Source of the DNA: Campylobacter sp. RM16189
GTDB lineage: Bacteria > Campylobacterota > Campylobacteria > Campylobacterales > Campylobacteraceae
NCBI RefSeq assembly: GCF_012978815.1
Contig: NZ_LIWR01000044.1
Coordinates: 1-64,000 of the forward strand
Direction of reading: 5' to 3'
DNA: 64,000 nucleotides
Within the stretch, counting starts at the first letter, position 1. The number at the start of each line of letters is the position of its first letter. The notes beneath the pieces were generated by a model. It did not search any database and had not been told where the DNA came from. It saw only the letters and a list, made by a program, of their open reading frames with translations. The position numbers and the translations under genes were made by a program. Below are positions 1 to 9,033 of the stretch, in pieces.

Positions 1-275
1 ATATCGCTCTCATAGAAGACGGGCTTAGCGCGCTAAATGAGTTAAAGCAATGCGGATTTAAGCTCTATGCAACAGCAAGCGGCGGTAAAAACGTAAATGA
101 GATGAAATTTGGTCCTAAAACAGCTCTTGTTATGGGAAGTGAAGGCGAAGGAATGCCGAAAAAAGCGATCTTAAAATGCGACGAGTGCGTCGGTATAAAG
201 ATGAAAAACGGCTGGGATTCGCTAAATGTAAGTGCGGCTTTCGCCATAATTTGCGACAGGATTATAAATGAATGA
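1..275 (+). CDS. SpoU/TrmH-family RNA 2'-O-ribose methyltransferase, C-terminal part
   Basis: The 5' end lies outside the window; codons are read from base 3. The visible 90 residues end in the SAM-binding SPOUT signature: MGSEGEGMP, then VGIKMKNGWDSLNVSAAFAI. This is the trefoil-knot part that binds S-adenosylmethionine in SpoU enzymes such as RlmB, which methylates a 23S rRNA guanosine. The target base here cannot be told from the fragment. The stop overlaps the next gene by 8 bases, so the two are co-transcribed. The same gene precedes the same membrane-protein gene in C. jejuni (Cj0153c/Cj0152c order, from memory). Confidence 0.85.
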   Translation, partial: IALIEDGLSALNELKQCGFKLYATASGGKNVNEMKFGPKTALVMGSEGEGMPKKAILKCDECVGIKMKNGWDSLNVSAAFAIICDRIINE

Positions 276-1281
276 AACTAGTATCTTACAAGAGATTGGA
301 CTAAACGAAATAGCCAGAAAAACGCATATAGAAGCTGAATATGTAGGTTATATTATCGATAGAAATTATGAGAAGCTTGCAAGACTAAATGTCAGAGGCT
401 TTATTAAAATTTTAGAACGTGAATATAATGTAAATTTTAAAGAGTGGTTAGAGGAATATGATCAATTCGTATCTAAACACAAGGATGAAACTCCACAAAA
501 AAGCACGGCCATTTTCCCAAAAATTTCATCATACACATCTACTGGTAAAAAATCATCCTGGGGTTTATTTTGGCTTCTTATTATCTTGATTGTAGTAAGT
601 TTTTTAGTATGGTTTTTTGAAGGATATAAACATATAGGTAGCATATCTAGCCTATTTGAAGACAAAAATAGAAGTGTAAGCTATACGAATACTGTAGTAG
701 TAGAAGAGGCTGAAAAAAATATAAACAGCATAAAAGAGACCAATGTCACTATAAATTTACCGGCCCCTATAGCAAAGCAAAATATAGAGCAAAAGCCTGA
801 ACTTATAATTGTATCTGCTCCCACACCTCAAGAAGAACCGGCCAAAGCTGATCAAATAGATGAAAATGAATCAAAAGAGCAGCCTGAACCTGAAGAGAAA
901 GTTCAAAAAATAGAGCCTGAGACAATATTGCAAATAGACACTTCAAAAGTCAATCAAATAAAATCTACCGAAATAGGAAGCCAATATATAACAACCGGAT
1001 TAAACGAAGTTAAAATTCATCCACGCAAGAAAGTTTGGATAGGCATTATAGATCTTGAAAGTAGCAAAAAAAGATCTGTCGATACGGATAAGCCTCTAAA
1101 TATAAATTTAGATAAAAAGCAATTAGTAGTAACTGGGCACGGCTCTATAAATTTAGATATAGATGGAGAGGTTGTAAAATTTAGCACCGATAATCCAAAG
1201 AGATTTTTAGTAGAACAAGACAAGATAACGCTTATTAGCTATGATGATTTTGTGTCTTTAAATAAAGGCAAATCTTGGTAA
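268..1281 (+). CDS. RodZ-like membrane protein (cytoplasmic helical domain, one TM, periplasmic domain)
   Basis: A 337-residue protein with no clear enzymatic motif. Residues 1–70 are a compact helical region like the atypical HTH at the start of RodZ (IARKTHIEAEYVGYIIDRNY, then GFIKILEREY). One membrane helix is at about 98–116 (WGLFWLLIILIVVSFLVWF). Residues 120–225 are a low-complexity acidic/proline linker, and 230–337 look like a small beta-rich periplasmic domain. That order is the RodZ/DUF4115 architecture, and RodZ links MreB to the cell wall. The family assignment is inference from architecture. It overlaps both neighbours, so it is translated within the operon. Confidence 0.6.
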   Translation: MNETSILQEIGLNEIARKTHIEAEYVGYIIDRNYEKLARLNVRGFIKILEREYNVNFKEWLEEYDQFVSKHKDETPQKSTAIFPKISSYTSTGKKSSWGLFWLLIILIVVSFLVWFFEGYKHIGSISSLFEDKNRSVSYTNTVVVEEAEKNINSIKETNVTINLPAPIAKQNIEQKPELIIVSAPTPQEEPAKADQIDENESKEQPEPEEKVQKIEPETILQIDTSKVNQIKSTEIGSQYITTGLNEVKIHPRKKVWIGIIDLESSKKRSVDTDKPLNINLDKKQLVVTGHGSINLDIDGEVVKFSTDNPKRFLVEQDKITLISYDDFVSLNKGKSW

Positions 1282-2072
1282 AAAAAATTATTGCATTTGC
1301 TTTAGCGGCTTCTTTTGCTTTTGGAGCCAATGTATTAGAGATAGTAGATGGCATACTTGGTCAAACTAGCGCCAATACAACTGCACTATTTGGAGATGGA
1401 CTGGATTATCTAGATGAAGACGGACGACCTAATATAGCTAAAATTTCAAACACGCTAAAGTCAAATTCGCTATTTCCTACTTCATATAAAGAGAAAATAA
1501 ATTTAGATATACAATTTATATCAAGTCAAGCAAATCCGCTACTTTTGATAAAGATTGTAAAAGAAGCGCTAAACAGCCTTGGATTTAATGAAATTTTAAC
1601 AACCGAATTTACAAATACCAAAGCTACGATTTGGGGAATTAGGCTAAATACTAAATTTATGCTTGATCCAGGCTCATTATATACTGCTTTTAAAAATACA
1701 AATACCATTATACAAGCTATTGAAAGAACAGATACCTTCACTTATAAATACGCACTTGATACCTCAAAATCCATATTAAATTTAACGGCCGTAGAAATAG
1801 GAAAAGAGATAGAACTATCAAAACCTCTTGAGCCATATTTTATAGATGTAAGCGATGCAAACAAGGTCGAAATAACTGCAAAAAATGGCGATAGTTGGTT
1901 TGCTTTGGTTAGAATTTTGGATAAAAATTTAAATTTGATAGATGAAAAAAGAAAAAACAAAAAGACGACTAAAATTAATTTTATACTTCCTTCAAACGCA
2001 AAATACATTACAATAGACGATGCAAACAGCCTTGAAAATATAAAAAGAGGCTTAAGAATCCATATACAATAA
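1275..2072 (+). CDS. Exported periplasmic protein of unknown function (Cj0151c-like)
   Basis: Starts at a TTG codon overlapping the previous stop by 7 bases; there is no ATG near the signal sequence. Residues 1–18 are a clear Sec signal peptide (MVKKIIAFALAASFAFGA). The rest (265 residues in all) has no motif I recognise. The C-terminal half, from about residue 175, looks beta-rich. Its place between the RodZ-like gene and the aminotransferase matches a conserved Campylobacter arrangement, so a cell-envelope role is plausible but unproven. Confidence 0.65.
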   Translation: MVKKIIAFALAASFAFGANVLEIVDGILGQTSANTTALFGDGLDYLDEDGRPNIAKISNTLKSNSLFPTSYKEKINLDIQFISSQANPLLLIKIVKEALNSLGFNEILTTEFTNTKATIWGIRLNTKFMLDPGSLYTAFKNTNTIIQAIERTDTFTYKYALDTSKSILNLTAVEIGKEIELSKPLEPYFIDVSDANKVEITAKNGDSWFALVRILDKNLNLIDEKRKNKKTTKINFILPSNAKYITIDDANSLENIKRGLRIHIQ

Positions 2073-2085
2073 CTAGGAGATAGCT

Positions 2086-3291
2086 ATGTTTGATGAAATT
2101 CGCTTTAATACGATTGAGAGACTACCCAACTACGTATTTGCAGAGGTAAATGCTATAAAAATGGCCGCACGTCGTGCGGGAGAAGATATTATAGATTTTT
2201 CTATGGGAAACCCCGAGGGCAGGACTCCTCAACATATAGTCGATAAACTCTGTGAGAGCGCACAAAAAGATAAGACTCACGGATACTCCGCTTCAGCAGG
2301 GATCTATAAACTCCGCCTTGCTATTTGCAACTGGTATAAGCGCAAATATGACGTAAATTTAGACCCTGAAACAGAGGCTGTAGCCGTAATGGGGTCAAAA
2401 GAGGGCTTTGTGCATCTTACACAAGCTATCATAAATCCTGGAGATATAGCCGTAGTACCTGATCCTGCGTATCCTATTCATACTCAAGCATTTATCATTG
2501 CGGGTGGAAATGTCGCGAAAATGCCTCTAGTTTATAATGAAAAATATGAGCTTGACGAGAATAAATTCTTTGAAAATTTGCAAAATACCATCTACTCAAG
2601 CTCACCAAAACCAAAATATGTCGTGGTAAATTTCCCGCATAACCCTACGACTGTAACGGTTCAAAAGAGCTTTTATGAGCGACTTGTGGCAATGTCAAAA
2701 AAAGAGAGATTTTATATCATATCAGACATCGCATATGCCGACCTTACTTTTGACGGATACAAAACACCTAGTATTTTTGAAGTCGAAGGAGCAAAGGACG
2801 TAGCAGTAGAGTGTTATACTCTATCAAAAAGCTATAATATGGCTGGCTGGAGAGTTGGTTTTGTATGTGGAAACAAAAGGCTTTGCGCGGCACTTAAAAA
2901 AATCAAATCATGGTTTGACTACGGAATGTTTACTCCAATTCAAGTAGGCGCAACAGTGGCATTAGACGGTCCTCAAGATTGCGTAGAGGGAATTCGCCAA
3001 ATTTATGAAAAACGTAGAGATGTCCTAATAGAAGCATTCGATAATGCAGGCTGGCAAATAGAAAAACCGAGTGCAAGTATGTTCGTATGGGCAAAAATAC
3101 CTCCTCAAGTGGGCAATTTAGGAAGCTTAGAGTTTTCCAAACAGCTTTTAACTAAAGCTTGCGTGGCCATAAGTCCCGGAATAGGCTTTGGAGAAGGCGG
3201 TAACGATTATGTAAGAATCGCACTTATAGAGAATGAAAACCGCATTAGGCAAGCGGCAAGAAATATCAAAAAATATCTAAAAGAGTTCTAA
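2086..3291 (+). CDS. Class I/II PLP aminotransferase, AlaC-like
   Basis: A full-length 401-residue fold-type I aminotransferase. The PLP lysine is K248 in LSKSYNMAGWRVGF, a sequence typical of the AlaC/YfdZ alanine–glutamate transaminases. Other visible marks are GNPEGRTP near the N-terminus, NFPHNPTT (cofactor-binding Asn), SDIAYADLTF (Asp/Tyr for the PLP ring) and VRIALIENENRIRQA (substrate-carboxylate Arg). A ribosome site (AGGAG) lies 8 bases before the ATG. It shares one base with hom, suggesting amino-acid biosynthesis. LL-diaminopimelate or aspartate aminotransferase activity cannot be excluded. Confidence 0.85.
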   Translation: MFDEIRFNTIERLPNYVFAEVNAIKMAARRAGEDIIDFSMGNPEGRTPQHIVDKLCESAQKDKTHGYSASAGIYKLRLAICNWYKRKYDVNLDPETEAVAVMGSKEGFVHLTQAIINPGDIAVVPDPAYPIHTQAFIIAGGNVAKMPLVYNEKYELDENKFFENLQNTIYSSSPKPKYVVVNFPHNPTTVTVQKSFYERLVAMSKKERFYIISDIAYADLTFDGYKTPSIFEVEGAKDVAVECYTLSKSYNMAGWRVGFVCGNKRLCAALKKIKSWFDYGMFTPIQVGATVALDGPQDCVEGIRQIYEKRRDVLIEAFDNAGWQIEKPSASMFVWAKIPPQVGNLGSLEFSKQLLTKACVAISPGIGFGEGGNDYVRIALIENENRIRQAARNIKKYLKEF

Positions 3292-4565
3292 TGAATGTAG
3301 CAATTTTAGGAGTTGGCACAGTCGGCGAACAGGTGGCTAAAATTTTGATTCAAAATCAAAAGCTAATCAGCGCAAGAGCCGGCAAGGAGATAAAACCAGT
3401 CATTGGTGTTGTAAGAAATTTAGACAAAAAACGTGATGTAAATTTACCGCTTACAAATGATATAAATAGCGTTATCAATAGAGACGATATCGATATTTAC
3501 GTAGAATTGATGGGCGGAGTTGATGAACCTTATAGAGTCGTAAGTGAGATTCTACATAGAAAAAAAGCTGTTGTTACAGCAAACAAAGCACTTTTAGCTT
3601 ACCATAGATTTAAACTTCAAAATCTAACAGGAGACACTCCTTTTGGTTTTGAAGCTAGCGTGGCTGGCGGAATCCCTATTATAAAAGCTCTTAGAGAAGG
3701 TCTAAGCGCTAATCAGATTCTCTCTATAAACGGCATAATGAATGGAACCAGCAACTATATACTAACCTCTATGATGAATAGCGGAGTCAAATTTGAAGAC
3801 GCTCTTAAAAAAGCTCAAGAACTTGGATACGCAGAGGCTGATCCTACCTTTGACATAGGCGGATTTGATACGGCTCATAAGCTGCTAATACTAGCAAGTA
3901 TCGCATACGGTGTTCACGGAGATCCTGAAGACATACTGATAGAGGGTATAGAAGGCATTACAAAAGACGATATTTTCTTCGCTCAAGACTTTGAATATGT
4001 CATCAAACTTCTTGCGATAGCTAAAAAAGTAGGAGATAAAGTAGAGCTAAGAGTACATCCTGCACTTGTAGCGAAAGATAAGATGATAGCCAAAGTCGAT
4101 GGAGTCATGAACGCAGTAAGTTTAGCAGGAGATGCTGTCGGAGAAACCATGTTTTATGGTCCTGGAGCTGGTGGAAGCGCTACCGCAAGTGCTGTTATAA
4201 GCGATCTAATCGATATTGCCAGAGGCACAAATTTCCCGATGATGGGATACAAATCACCTCTTGAGATAAAACCCCTAGAGTTACTTGCCCAAGATGAGAT
4301 TAGAACCAAATACTATTTCAGACTAAAGGTTGATGATAAAGTCGGTGTTTTGGCTAGAATTACAAATTTAATGAGCGAAAATAATCTTTCAATCGATAGT
4401 TTTTTACAAAAACCACACATTAAAAATGAAGAAAATGACAAAAAAGCGACTCTATTTTTTACAACTCATACAAGCAGAGAGGCTGATGTCAAGCGAGTTA
4501 TAAGAATACTAGAAGAGCAAGAATTTATAAGAGAAAAGCCATTTATGATAAGGATTGAACAGTAA
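3291..4565 (+). CDS. hom: Homoserine dehydrogenase
   Basis: NAD(P)-dependent reduction of aspartate semialdehyde to homoserine, for threonine and methionine. 424 residues. The N-terminal Rossmann motif is GVGTVGEQVA (7–16). The catalytic region includes ANKALLA, GGIPIIKALREG and NGIMNGTSNYILT, then the family signature ELGYAEADPTFDIGGFDTAHKL. The C-terminal 80 residues are an ACT domain (RLKVDDKVGVLARITNLMSE), as in threonine-inhibited enzymes. The ATG overlaps the last base of the aminotransferase stop. Confidence 0.96.
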   Translation: MNVAILGVGTVGEQVAKILIQNQKLISARAGKEIKPVIGVVRNLDKKRDVNLPLTNDINSVINRDDIDIYVELMGGVDEPYRVVSEILHRKKAVVTANKALLAYHRFKLQNLTGDTPFGFEASVAGGIPIIKALREGLSANQILSINGIMNGTSNYILTSMMNSGVKFEDALKKAQELGYAEADPTFDIGGFDTAHKLLILASIAYGVHGDPEDILIEGIEGITKDDIFFAQDFEYVIKLLAIAKKVGDKVELRVHPALVAKDKMIAKVDGVMNAVSLAGDAVGETMFYGPGAGGSATASAVISDLIDIARGTNFPMMGYKSPLEIKPLELLAQDEIRTKYYFRLKVDDKVGVLARITNLMSENNLSIDSFLQKPHIKNEENDKKATLFFTTHTSREADVKRVIRILEEQEFIREKPFMIRIEQ

Positions 4566-4904
4566 GTGGGCTTAAATGAATATCTCTTTGGAATAAGCTC
4601 AGAGGATATAGCCTCTAGGCATGTTAAAAACGAGGGATATGAAATTTTAGATAGAAATTTTAGCTCAAAATTTGGCGAGATAGATATTATCGCAAAAAAA
4701 GATGAAATTTTACACTTCATAGAGGTCAAAGCAACCAAAGGAGAGTATGAAGCGATATATAGACTAACTCCTGCTAAATTTGAGAAAATTTTAAAAACTA
4801 TTGATTTTTATCTGCTTCAAAATGGATTAAACTCCGATTTTCAAGTGGATCTGATAACAATAGAAAATGATAATATAAAGTGGATAAAAAATATTAGTTT
4901 ATAA
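4566..4904 (+). CDS. UPF0102 / YraN-family nuclease-like protein
   Basis: 112 residues starting at a GTG directly after the hom stop. It matches the UPF0102 pattern: SEDIASRHVKNEGYEILDRNF, then the restriction-endonuclease-like core FGEIDIIAKKDEILHFIEVKA, where D, E and K are the expected metal-binding and catalytic positions. Function in bacteria is not settled. The gene is the last of the co-directional run before the trxA promoter. Confidence 0.88.
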   Translation: MGLNEYLFGISSEDIASRHVKNEGYEILDRNFSSKFGEIDIIAKKDEILHFIEVKATKGEYEAIYRLTPAKFEKILKTIDFYLLQNGLNSDFQVDLITIENDNIKWIKNISL

Positions 4905-4919
4905 TTTTTATTATTTATT

Positions 4920-4945
4920 ATTTTTTAAACTTGTTTATGTATAAT
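4920..4945 (+). promoter_or_regulatory. Likely sigma-70 promoter for trxA
   Basis: A consensus -10 box TATAAT at 4940–4945 is preceded directly by TG and by a T-rich stretch at 4920–4937, the usual form of a Campylobacter promoter. It lies about 30 bases before the trxA start, and a ribosome site (AGGAG) lies between. Confidence 0.6.
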
Positions 4946-4974
4946 ACAATCCAAAATTCAATTAGGAGAAAATT

Positions 4975-5289
4975 ATGGGAAAATACATTGAGCTTACATC
5001 GGCTAACTTCGACGTAGCTAAAGAGGGTGTTGCACTTGTTGATTTCTGGGCGCCTTGGTGTGGACCTTGCAGAATGCTTGCTCCGGTTATTGATGAGCTT
5101 GCGGAAGAATTTGACGGCAAAGCCAAAATTTGCAAGGTAAATACAGATGAGGTTCAAGATCTGGCGGTTGAGTTTGGCATAAGATCAATCCCTACATTGC
5201 TATTCTTCAAAAATGGCGAAGTTGTTGAACAAATGGTAGGAGCTCAATCAAAACAAGCAATAGCAGATAAGATAAATTCGCTTCTTTAA
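4975..5289 (+). CDS. trxA: Thioredoxin
   Basis: Cytoplasmic dithiol reductant of 104 residues. The active site is WAPWCGPC with cysteines 29 and 32, and the cis-proline loop is RSIPTLLFF (P73). Length and motifs are standard for Trx1. It has its own promoter and is followed, with a one-base overlap, by a membrane protein and then trxB, forming a thioredoxin-system operon. Confidence 0.97.
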   Translation: MGKYIELTSANFDVAKEGVALVDFWAPWCGPCRMLAPVIDELAEEFDGKAKICKVNTDEVQDLAVEFGIRSIPTLLFFKNGEVVEQMVGAQSKQAIADKINSLL

Positions 5290-5738
5290 TGAGCATAAAA
5301 AGGCGGGGGACTTTACTCCCCCTGACTTCGGTTTTTGCTTCATTTATTGGCGCCGCTTTAATTGCTTCGGTTTTTGCTTACAATAATTATAGATTCTCAA
5401 AATACAAATTTGTAGACTTTAGCTCTTTAACTTTTTATGAGAAAAATGAAATTTTTATGCCGAAAAATAGTAAATTTTTGCTAGTTGTTTTTAGCTCAAA
5501 CATGAATAATTTAGACAAAATTTTAGAAATTTCAAATAAAAATTTGCCTATTGTAGCAGTTGATCTATTCCAAAAAAGATTTGAACCAAAGGAAAATATA
5601 ACTTATATTACATCAGATATAAATACTATTTTAAAACTTATGAATCTTCTGAATATTACTACATTGCCAAGTAGTGTTGAGATGATCCATCAGGACGAAA
5701 AAATTTATAAACAAGATTCAAAAATAAATAAAATTTAA
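5289..5738 (+). CDS. Membrane-anchored thioredoxin-like protein lacking CXXC
   Basis: 149 residues with one hydrophobic segment at about 9–31 and then a soluble domain. The domain can be read as a thioredoxin fold: KFLLVVFSSNMNN occupies the place of the strand and active site (SSNM at about 69–72 instead of CXXC), followed by PIVAVDL, and ITTLPSS (P127) resembles the cis-proline loop. There are no cysteines in the protein. It lies between trxA and trxB with a one-base overlap to trxA. The fold assignment is inference; a redox role by itself is unlikely without cysteines. Confidence 0.6.
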   Translation: MSIKRRGTLLPLTSVFASFIGAALIASVFAYNNYRFSKYKFVDFSSLTFYEKNEIFMPKNSKFLLVVFSSNMNNLDKILEISNKNLPIVAVDLFQKRFEPKENITYITSDINTILKLMNLLNITTLPSSVEMIHQDEKIYKQDSKINKI

Positions 5739-5750
5739 AAGGAATACAAT

Positions 5751-6689
5751 ATGTTGGATTTAGCTATCATAGGTGGTGGTCCTGCAGGACTAAGTGCCGG
5801 ACTTTATGCGACTCGCGGCGGACTTAAAAATGTTGTTATGTTTGAAAAAGGCGAACCTGGCGGACAAATCACGGGAAGCTCCGAGATAGAAAACTATCCT
5901 GGTCAAAAAAATCCAGGTGAGAGCGGAATGGATTTCATGAGCACTTGGGCTCCTCAATGTATGAAATTTGGGCTAAAACACGAAATGGTAAACATAATAA
6001 GAGTTAGCCAAAATGCAGATAAAACCTTTAAAATCGTATTTGATGGAGGAAAAGAGGAAAGTGCAAAATCTGTAATCATAGCCACCGGCTCAACTCCTCG
6101 TCGTGCAGGCTTTAAGGGCGAAGATGAGTTCTTCGGAAGAGGAGTAAGCACCTGCGCTACATGCGACGGATTTTTTTATAAAAATAAAGAAGTTGCCGTT
6201 CTTGGTGGCGGCGATACTGCTATAGAAGAGGCGATTTATCTTGCCAATATCTGCTCTAAAGTCTATATCATACATAGACGAGAAGGTTTTCGCGCAGCTC
6301 CAACGACTTTAGAAAAGGCTCGCAAAAACGAGAAGATAGAATTTATCACAAGCGCCACCATAAAAGAGGCTTATGGCGATAAAATGGGTCTTAACGGACT
6401 TATATTAAATACAAAAGATGGAGAGCGCGATCTAAAAGTTCCTGGAATTTTCACATTCGTGGGACTAAATGTAAACAATGAAATTTTAAAGCAAGAAAAT
6501 GGCGAATTTCTATGTAAAATGACAAACGAAGGTCAGGTAGATGTAAATCTAAAAATGCAAACAAATATACCGGGACTCTTTGCCGCTGGAGACATTAGAA
6601 AAGATGCCCCAAAACAAGTCGTAGTAGCTGCAGGAGATGGTGCAGTAGCTGCTCTTTCTGCGTTAAGCTACATAGAAAGCCTAAACTAA
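5751..6689 (+). CDS. trxB: Thioredoxin reductase
   Basis: Flavoenzyme that reduces thioredoxin with NADPH; 312 residues, the usual length. The FAD motif is [12 protein letters not shown] (6–17), the redox-active pair is CATC (135/138), and the NADPH motif is [12 protein letters not shown]. The C-terminal FAD contact is [22 protein letters not shown]. It follows the membrane thioredoxin-like gene by 12 bases with an AAGGAA ribosome site, so all three genes form one transcription unit that ends at a hairpin. Confidence 0.97.
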   Translation: MLDLAIIGGGPAGLSAGLYATRGGLKNVVMFEKGEPGGQITGSSEIENYPGQKNPGESGMDFMSTWAPQCMKFGLKHEMVNIIRVSQNADKTFKIVFDGGKEESAKSVIIATGSTPRRAGFKGEDEFFGRGVSTCATCDGFFYKNKEVAVLGGGDTAIEEAIYLANICSKVYIIHRREGFRAAPTTLEKARKNEKIEFITSATIKEAYGDKMGLNGLILNTKDGERDLKVPGIFTFVGLNVNNEILKQENGEFLCKMTNEGQVDVNLKMQTNIPGLFAAGDIRKDAPKQVVVAAGDGAVAALSALSYIESLN

Positions 6690-6692
6690 CTC

Positions 6693-6720
6693 AAATTTAG
6701 CCGAAATTTCGGCTAAATTT
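6693..6720 (+). terminator. Perfect palindromic hairpin after trxB
   Basis: A 28-base perfect palindrome, each arm AAATTTAGCCGAAA or its complement, begins 3 bases after the trxB stop. It can fold into a long hairpin and probably ends the trxA–trxB transcript. There is no long T-run after it. Confidence 0.65.
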
Positions 6721-6830
6721 AACTTCTAGTAAAATTTATCAATCCTCGTTTCATACTAGCCCTATCTATTTATCGCTATTTTTATCAAAAATATGCTAAA
6801 TTACAAATCTTAAATTAAAAAGGATTAATC

Positions 6831-7592
6831 ATGATAAAAATCGGAATTCACGGCGCAAGCGGAAAAATGGGAAGAATGATAATAGAGTGTTTAAAAGACA
6901 ATAAAGAAGCTGTTTTAACTGCCGCTTATACGATAGAGCCTCTTGATTTTGCCCTTAATGCAGTGGTAACAAATAGTCTTGAAGAGCTATTTGAAAATTG
7001 CGATGTAGTAATTGATTTTACTATAAAAGATGGGGCAATAAATCTAATAAATTATGCAAGAACCAATCCAAAACCACTAGTAATAGGCACAACAGGACTT
7101 GGAGAGGATGGAGCTCAGCTAATAGCTCAAGCCTCAAATACAATGCCTATACTGCAAGCTACCAATATGAGTCTTGGTGTGGCTGTGCTAAACCGCCTTG
7201 CAGCAATAGCCTCAAAGACGCTAAAAGAATTTGACATAGAGATAGTAGAGCAGCACCATAGGCATAAAAAAGACTCTCCAAGCGGTACTGCGCTAACTCT
7301 TGCAGAGCGTGTGGCAAATGCACGAGATTTGAATATAAAAGAGGTTATAGTAACAGGCAGAGAGGGTCTAATAGGAGCAAGAAGTAAAGATGAGATCGCG
7401 GTTTTAGCGGTGCGCGGAGGAGATGTTGTGGGGCGACATACTGTTGGATTTTATAATAATGGAGAATTTATAGAGTTAAATCATACCGCAACGAGTCGTG
7501 CAACATTCGCCAAAGGTGCGATTAAAGCCGCTATCTGGCTATCCTCTCAAAAAAACGGACTATACGGTATTGATGATTGTCTATGGTTTTAA
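6831..7592 (+). CDS. dapB: 4-hydroxy-tetrahydrodipicolinate reductase
   Basis: Lysine/diaminopimelate pathway reductase, 253 residues. The NAD(P) motif is [13 protein letters not shown] at the N-terminus, with VIGTTGL and [12 protein letters not shown] in the middle. The catalytic signature is [19 protein letters not shown], containing the conserved histidines and the lysine that stabilises the product. The ATG follows AAAGGA by 7 bases. A possible -10 (TGCTAAAT, about 6794–6801) precedes it. dapB next to purF is also the C. jejuni order. Confidence 0.96.
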   Translation: MIKIGIHGASGKMGRMIIECLKDNKEAVLTAAYTIEPLDFALNAVVTNSLEELFENCDVVIDFTIKDGAINLINYARTNPKPLVIGTTGLGEDGAQLIAQASNTMPILQATNMSLGVAVLNRLAAIASKTLKEFDIEIVEQHHRHKKDSPSGTALTLAERVANARDLNIKEVIVTGREGLIGARSKDEIAVLAVRGGDVVGRHTVGFYNNGEFIELNHTATSRATFAKGAIKAAIWLSSQKNGLYGIDDCLWF

Positions 7593-7655
7593 AGAGCTAT
7601 TTTTATAAATTTTATATTGTTTTATATCTAAAATTTTTAAAAATTTAGATAAGTT

Positions 7656-7665
7656 TGGCTAAAAT
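7656..7665 (+). promoter_or_regulatory. Possible -10 region for purF
   Basis: TGGCTAAAAT is an extended -10-like sequence with A/T-rich DNA upstream, about 30 bases before the purF ATG. Support is from resemblance only. Confidence 0.4.
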
Positions 7666-7695
7666 AAATTTTAAAATAAAACAAAAGGTCTAAAA

Positions 7696-9033
7696 ATGTG
7701 CGCTGTGGTAGGAGTGGTTAATTCAAAAAATGCGGCAAAAACAGCTTATTATGCCCTGTTTGCAATGCAGCACAGAGGTCAAGAGGCAAGCGGAATAAGC
7801 GCCAGCGATAACGGCTATATTAGAACTATAAAAGCCACAGGACTTGTTACCGATGTTTTTGACGAGAAAAGCTTTGAAATTTTAAAGGGTGATATGGCGA
7901 TAGGACACAACCGCTACTCGACTGCAGGAAGCGGCTCTATAGATGACGCACAACCGATATCCGCTAATTACAATCTAGGCTCAATCTCACTGGTTCATAA
8001 CGGAAATTTAATAAATAAAGATGAAATTCGCCAAGCCCTCATAGACGAAGGAGCGATCTTTCAGTCAAATATGGATACAGAAAACATTATCCATCTAATA
8101 GCAAGAAGTAAGAAAAAACATCTAAAAGATCGTATTACAGAGGCTTTAAAAAAGATTATAGGTGCATATTGCCTTATAATCCAATCAAGACATAAAATTT
8201 TTGCCGTGCGTGATAAATATGGCGTAAGACCTCTATCTATAGGCAAACTAAAAGACGGAGGATACATAATAGCCAGCGAAACTTGCGCTTTTGATCTCGT
8301 GGGAGCTAAATTTATAAGAGATGTAAAACCGGGAGAGATGATAATATTTGAAAACGGCAAAGATGAATTTCAAAGTATAGAACTATTTAAGCCAGATCCC
8401 AGAATTTGTGCGTTTGAATACATCTACTTCGCACGCCCGGATAGCGTCATAGAGGGAAAAAGCGTATATGACGTGCGTAAAAACATGGGTGCTGCCCTAG
8501 CCAAACAAAGCGGCATAAAGGCTGATTTCGTAGTGCCTGTGCCTGACAGCGGAGTTCCTGCGGCTCTTGGATATGCAAATGAGAGCAAGATACCTTTTGA
8601 ACTTGCTATAGTAAGAAACCACTATGTAGGACGCACTTTCATTGAGCCTACTCAAGCGATGAGAAATCTTAAGGTCAAGCTCAAGCTAAATCCTATGTCA
8701 AGCATACTAAAAGGCAAGAGCATAGTGGTAGTGGATGATAGTATAGTTAGAGGCACTACGAGTAAAAAGATAGTAGAGCTACTTCGCTCTGCGGGAGCTA
8801 AAGAGATACACTTTAGAGTCGCTTGCCCAGAGCTTAAATTTCCTGAACGCTACGGTATCGACACTCCAAGCTTTGAAGAGCTTATCAGTTATAAGATGAA
8901 TAAAGATGAGGTATGTAAATTTATAGGAGCCGATACTCTTGAGTTTTTAAACCTCAAAGATCTTGTAAGCAGTATAGGCAATGAGCGAAAATACTCGCTT
9001 GTAAGTTTTAATGGGGATTATTTTATAAAATAA
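7696..9033 (+). CDS. purF: Amidophosphoribosyltransferase
   Basis: First committed step of purine synthesis: PRPP plus glutamine gives phosphoribosylamine. 445 residues. The N-terminal nucleophile is Cys2 (MCAVVGVV), followed by the glutaminase motifs MQHRGQEASGI and GHNRYSTAG. The phosphoribosyltransferase half has VPVPDSGVPAALGYA and the PRPP-binding loop VVVDDSIVRGTTSKKI (about 343–358). There is no room for a propeptide before Cys2, so Met removal would suffice for activation. Confidence 0.97.
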   Translation: MCAVVGVVNSKNAAKTAYYALFAMQHRGQEASGISASDNGYIRTIKATGLVTDVFDEKSFEILKGDMAIGHNRYSTAGSGSIDDAQPISANYNLGSISLVHNGNLINKDEIRQALIDEGAIFQSNMDTENIIHLIARSKKKHLKDRITEALKKIIGAYCLIIQSRHKIFAVRDKYGVRPLSIGKLKDGGYIIASETCAFDLVGAKFIRDVKPGEMIIFENGKDEFQSIELFKPDPRICAFEYIYFARPDSVIEGKSVYDVRKNMGAALAKQSGIKADFVVPVPDSGVPAALGYANESKIPFELAIVRNHYVGRTFIEPTQAMRNLKVKLKLNPMSSILKGKSIVVVDDSIVRGTTSKKIVELLRSAGAKEIHFRVACPELKFPERYGIDTPSFEELISYKMNKDEVCKFIGADTLEFLNLKDLVSSIGNERKYSLVSFNGDYFIK

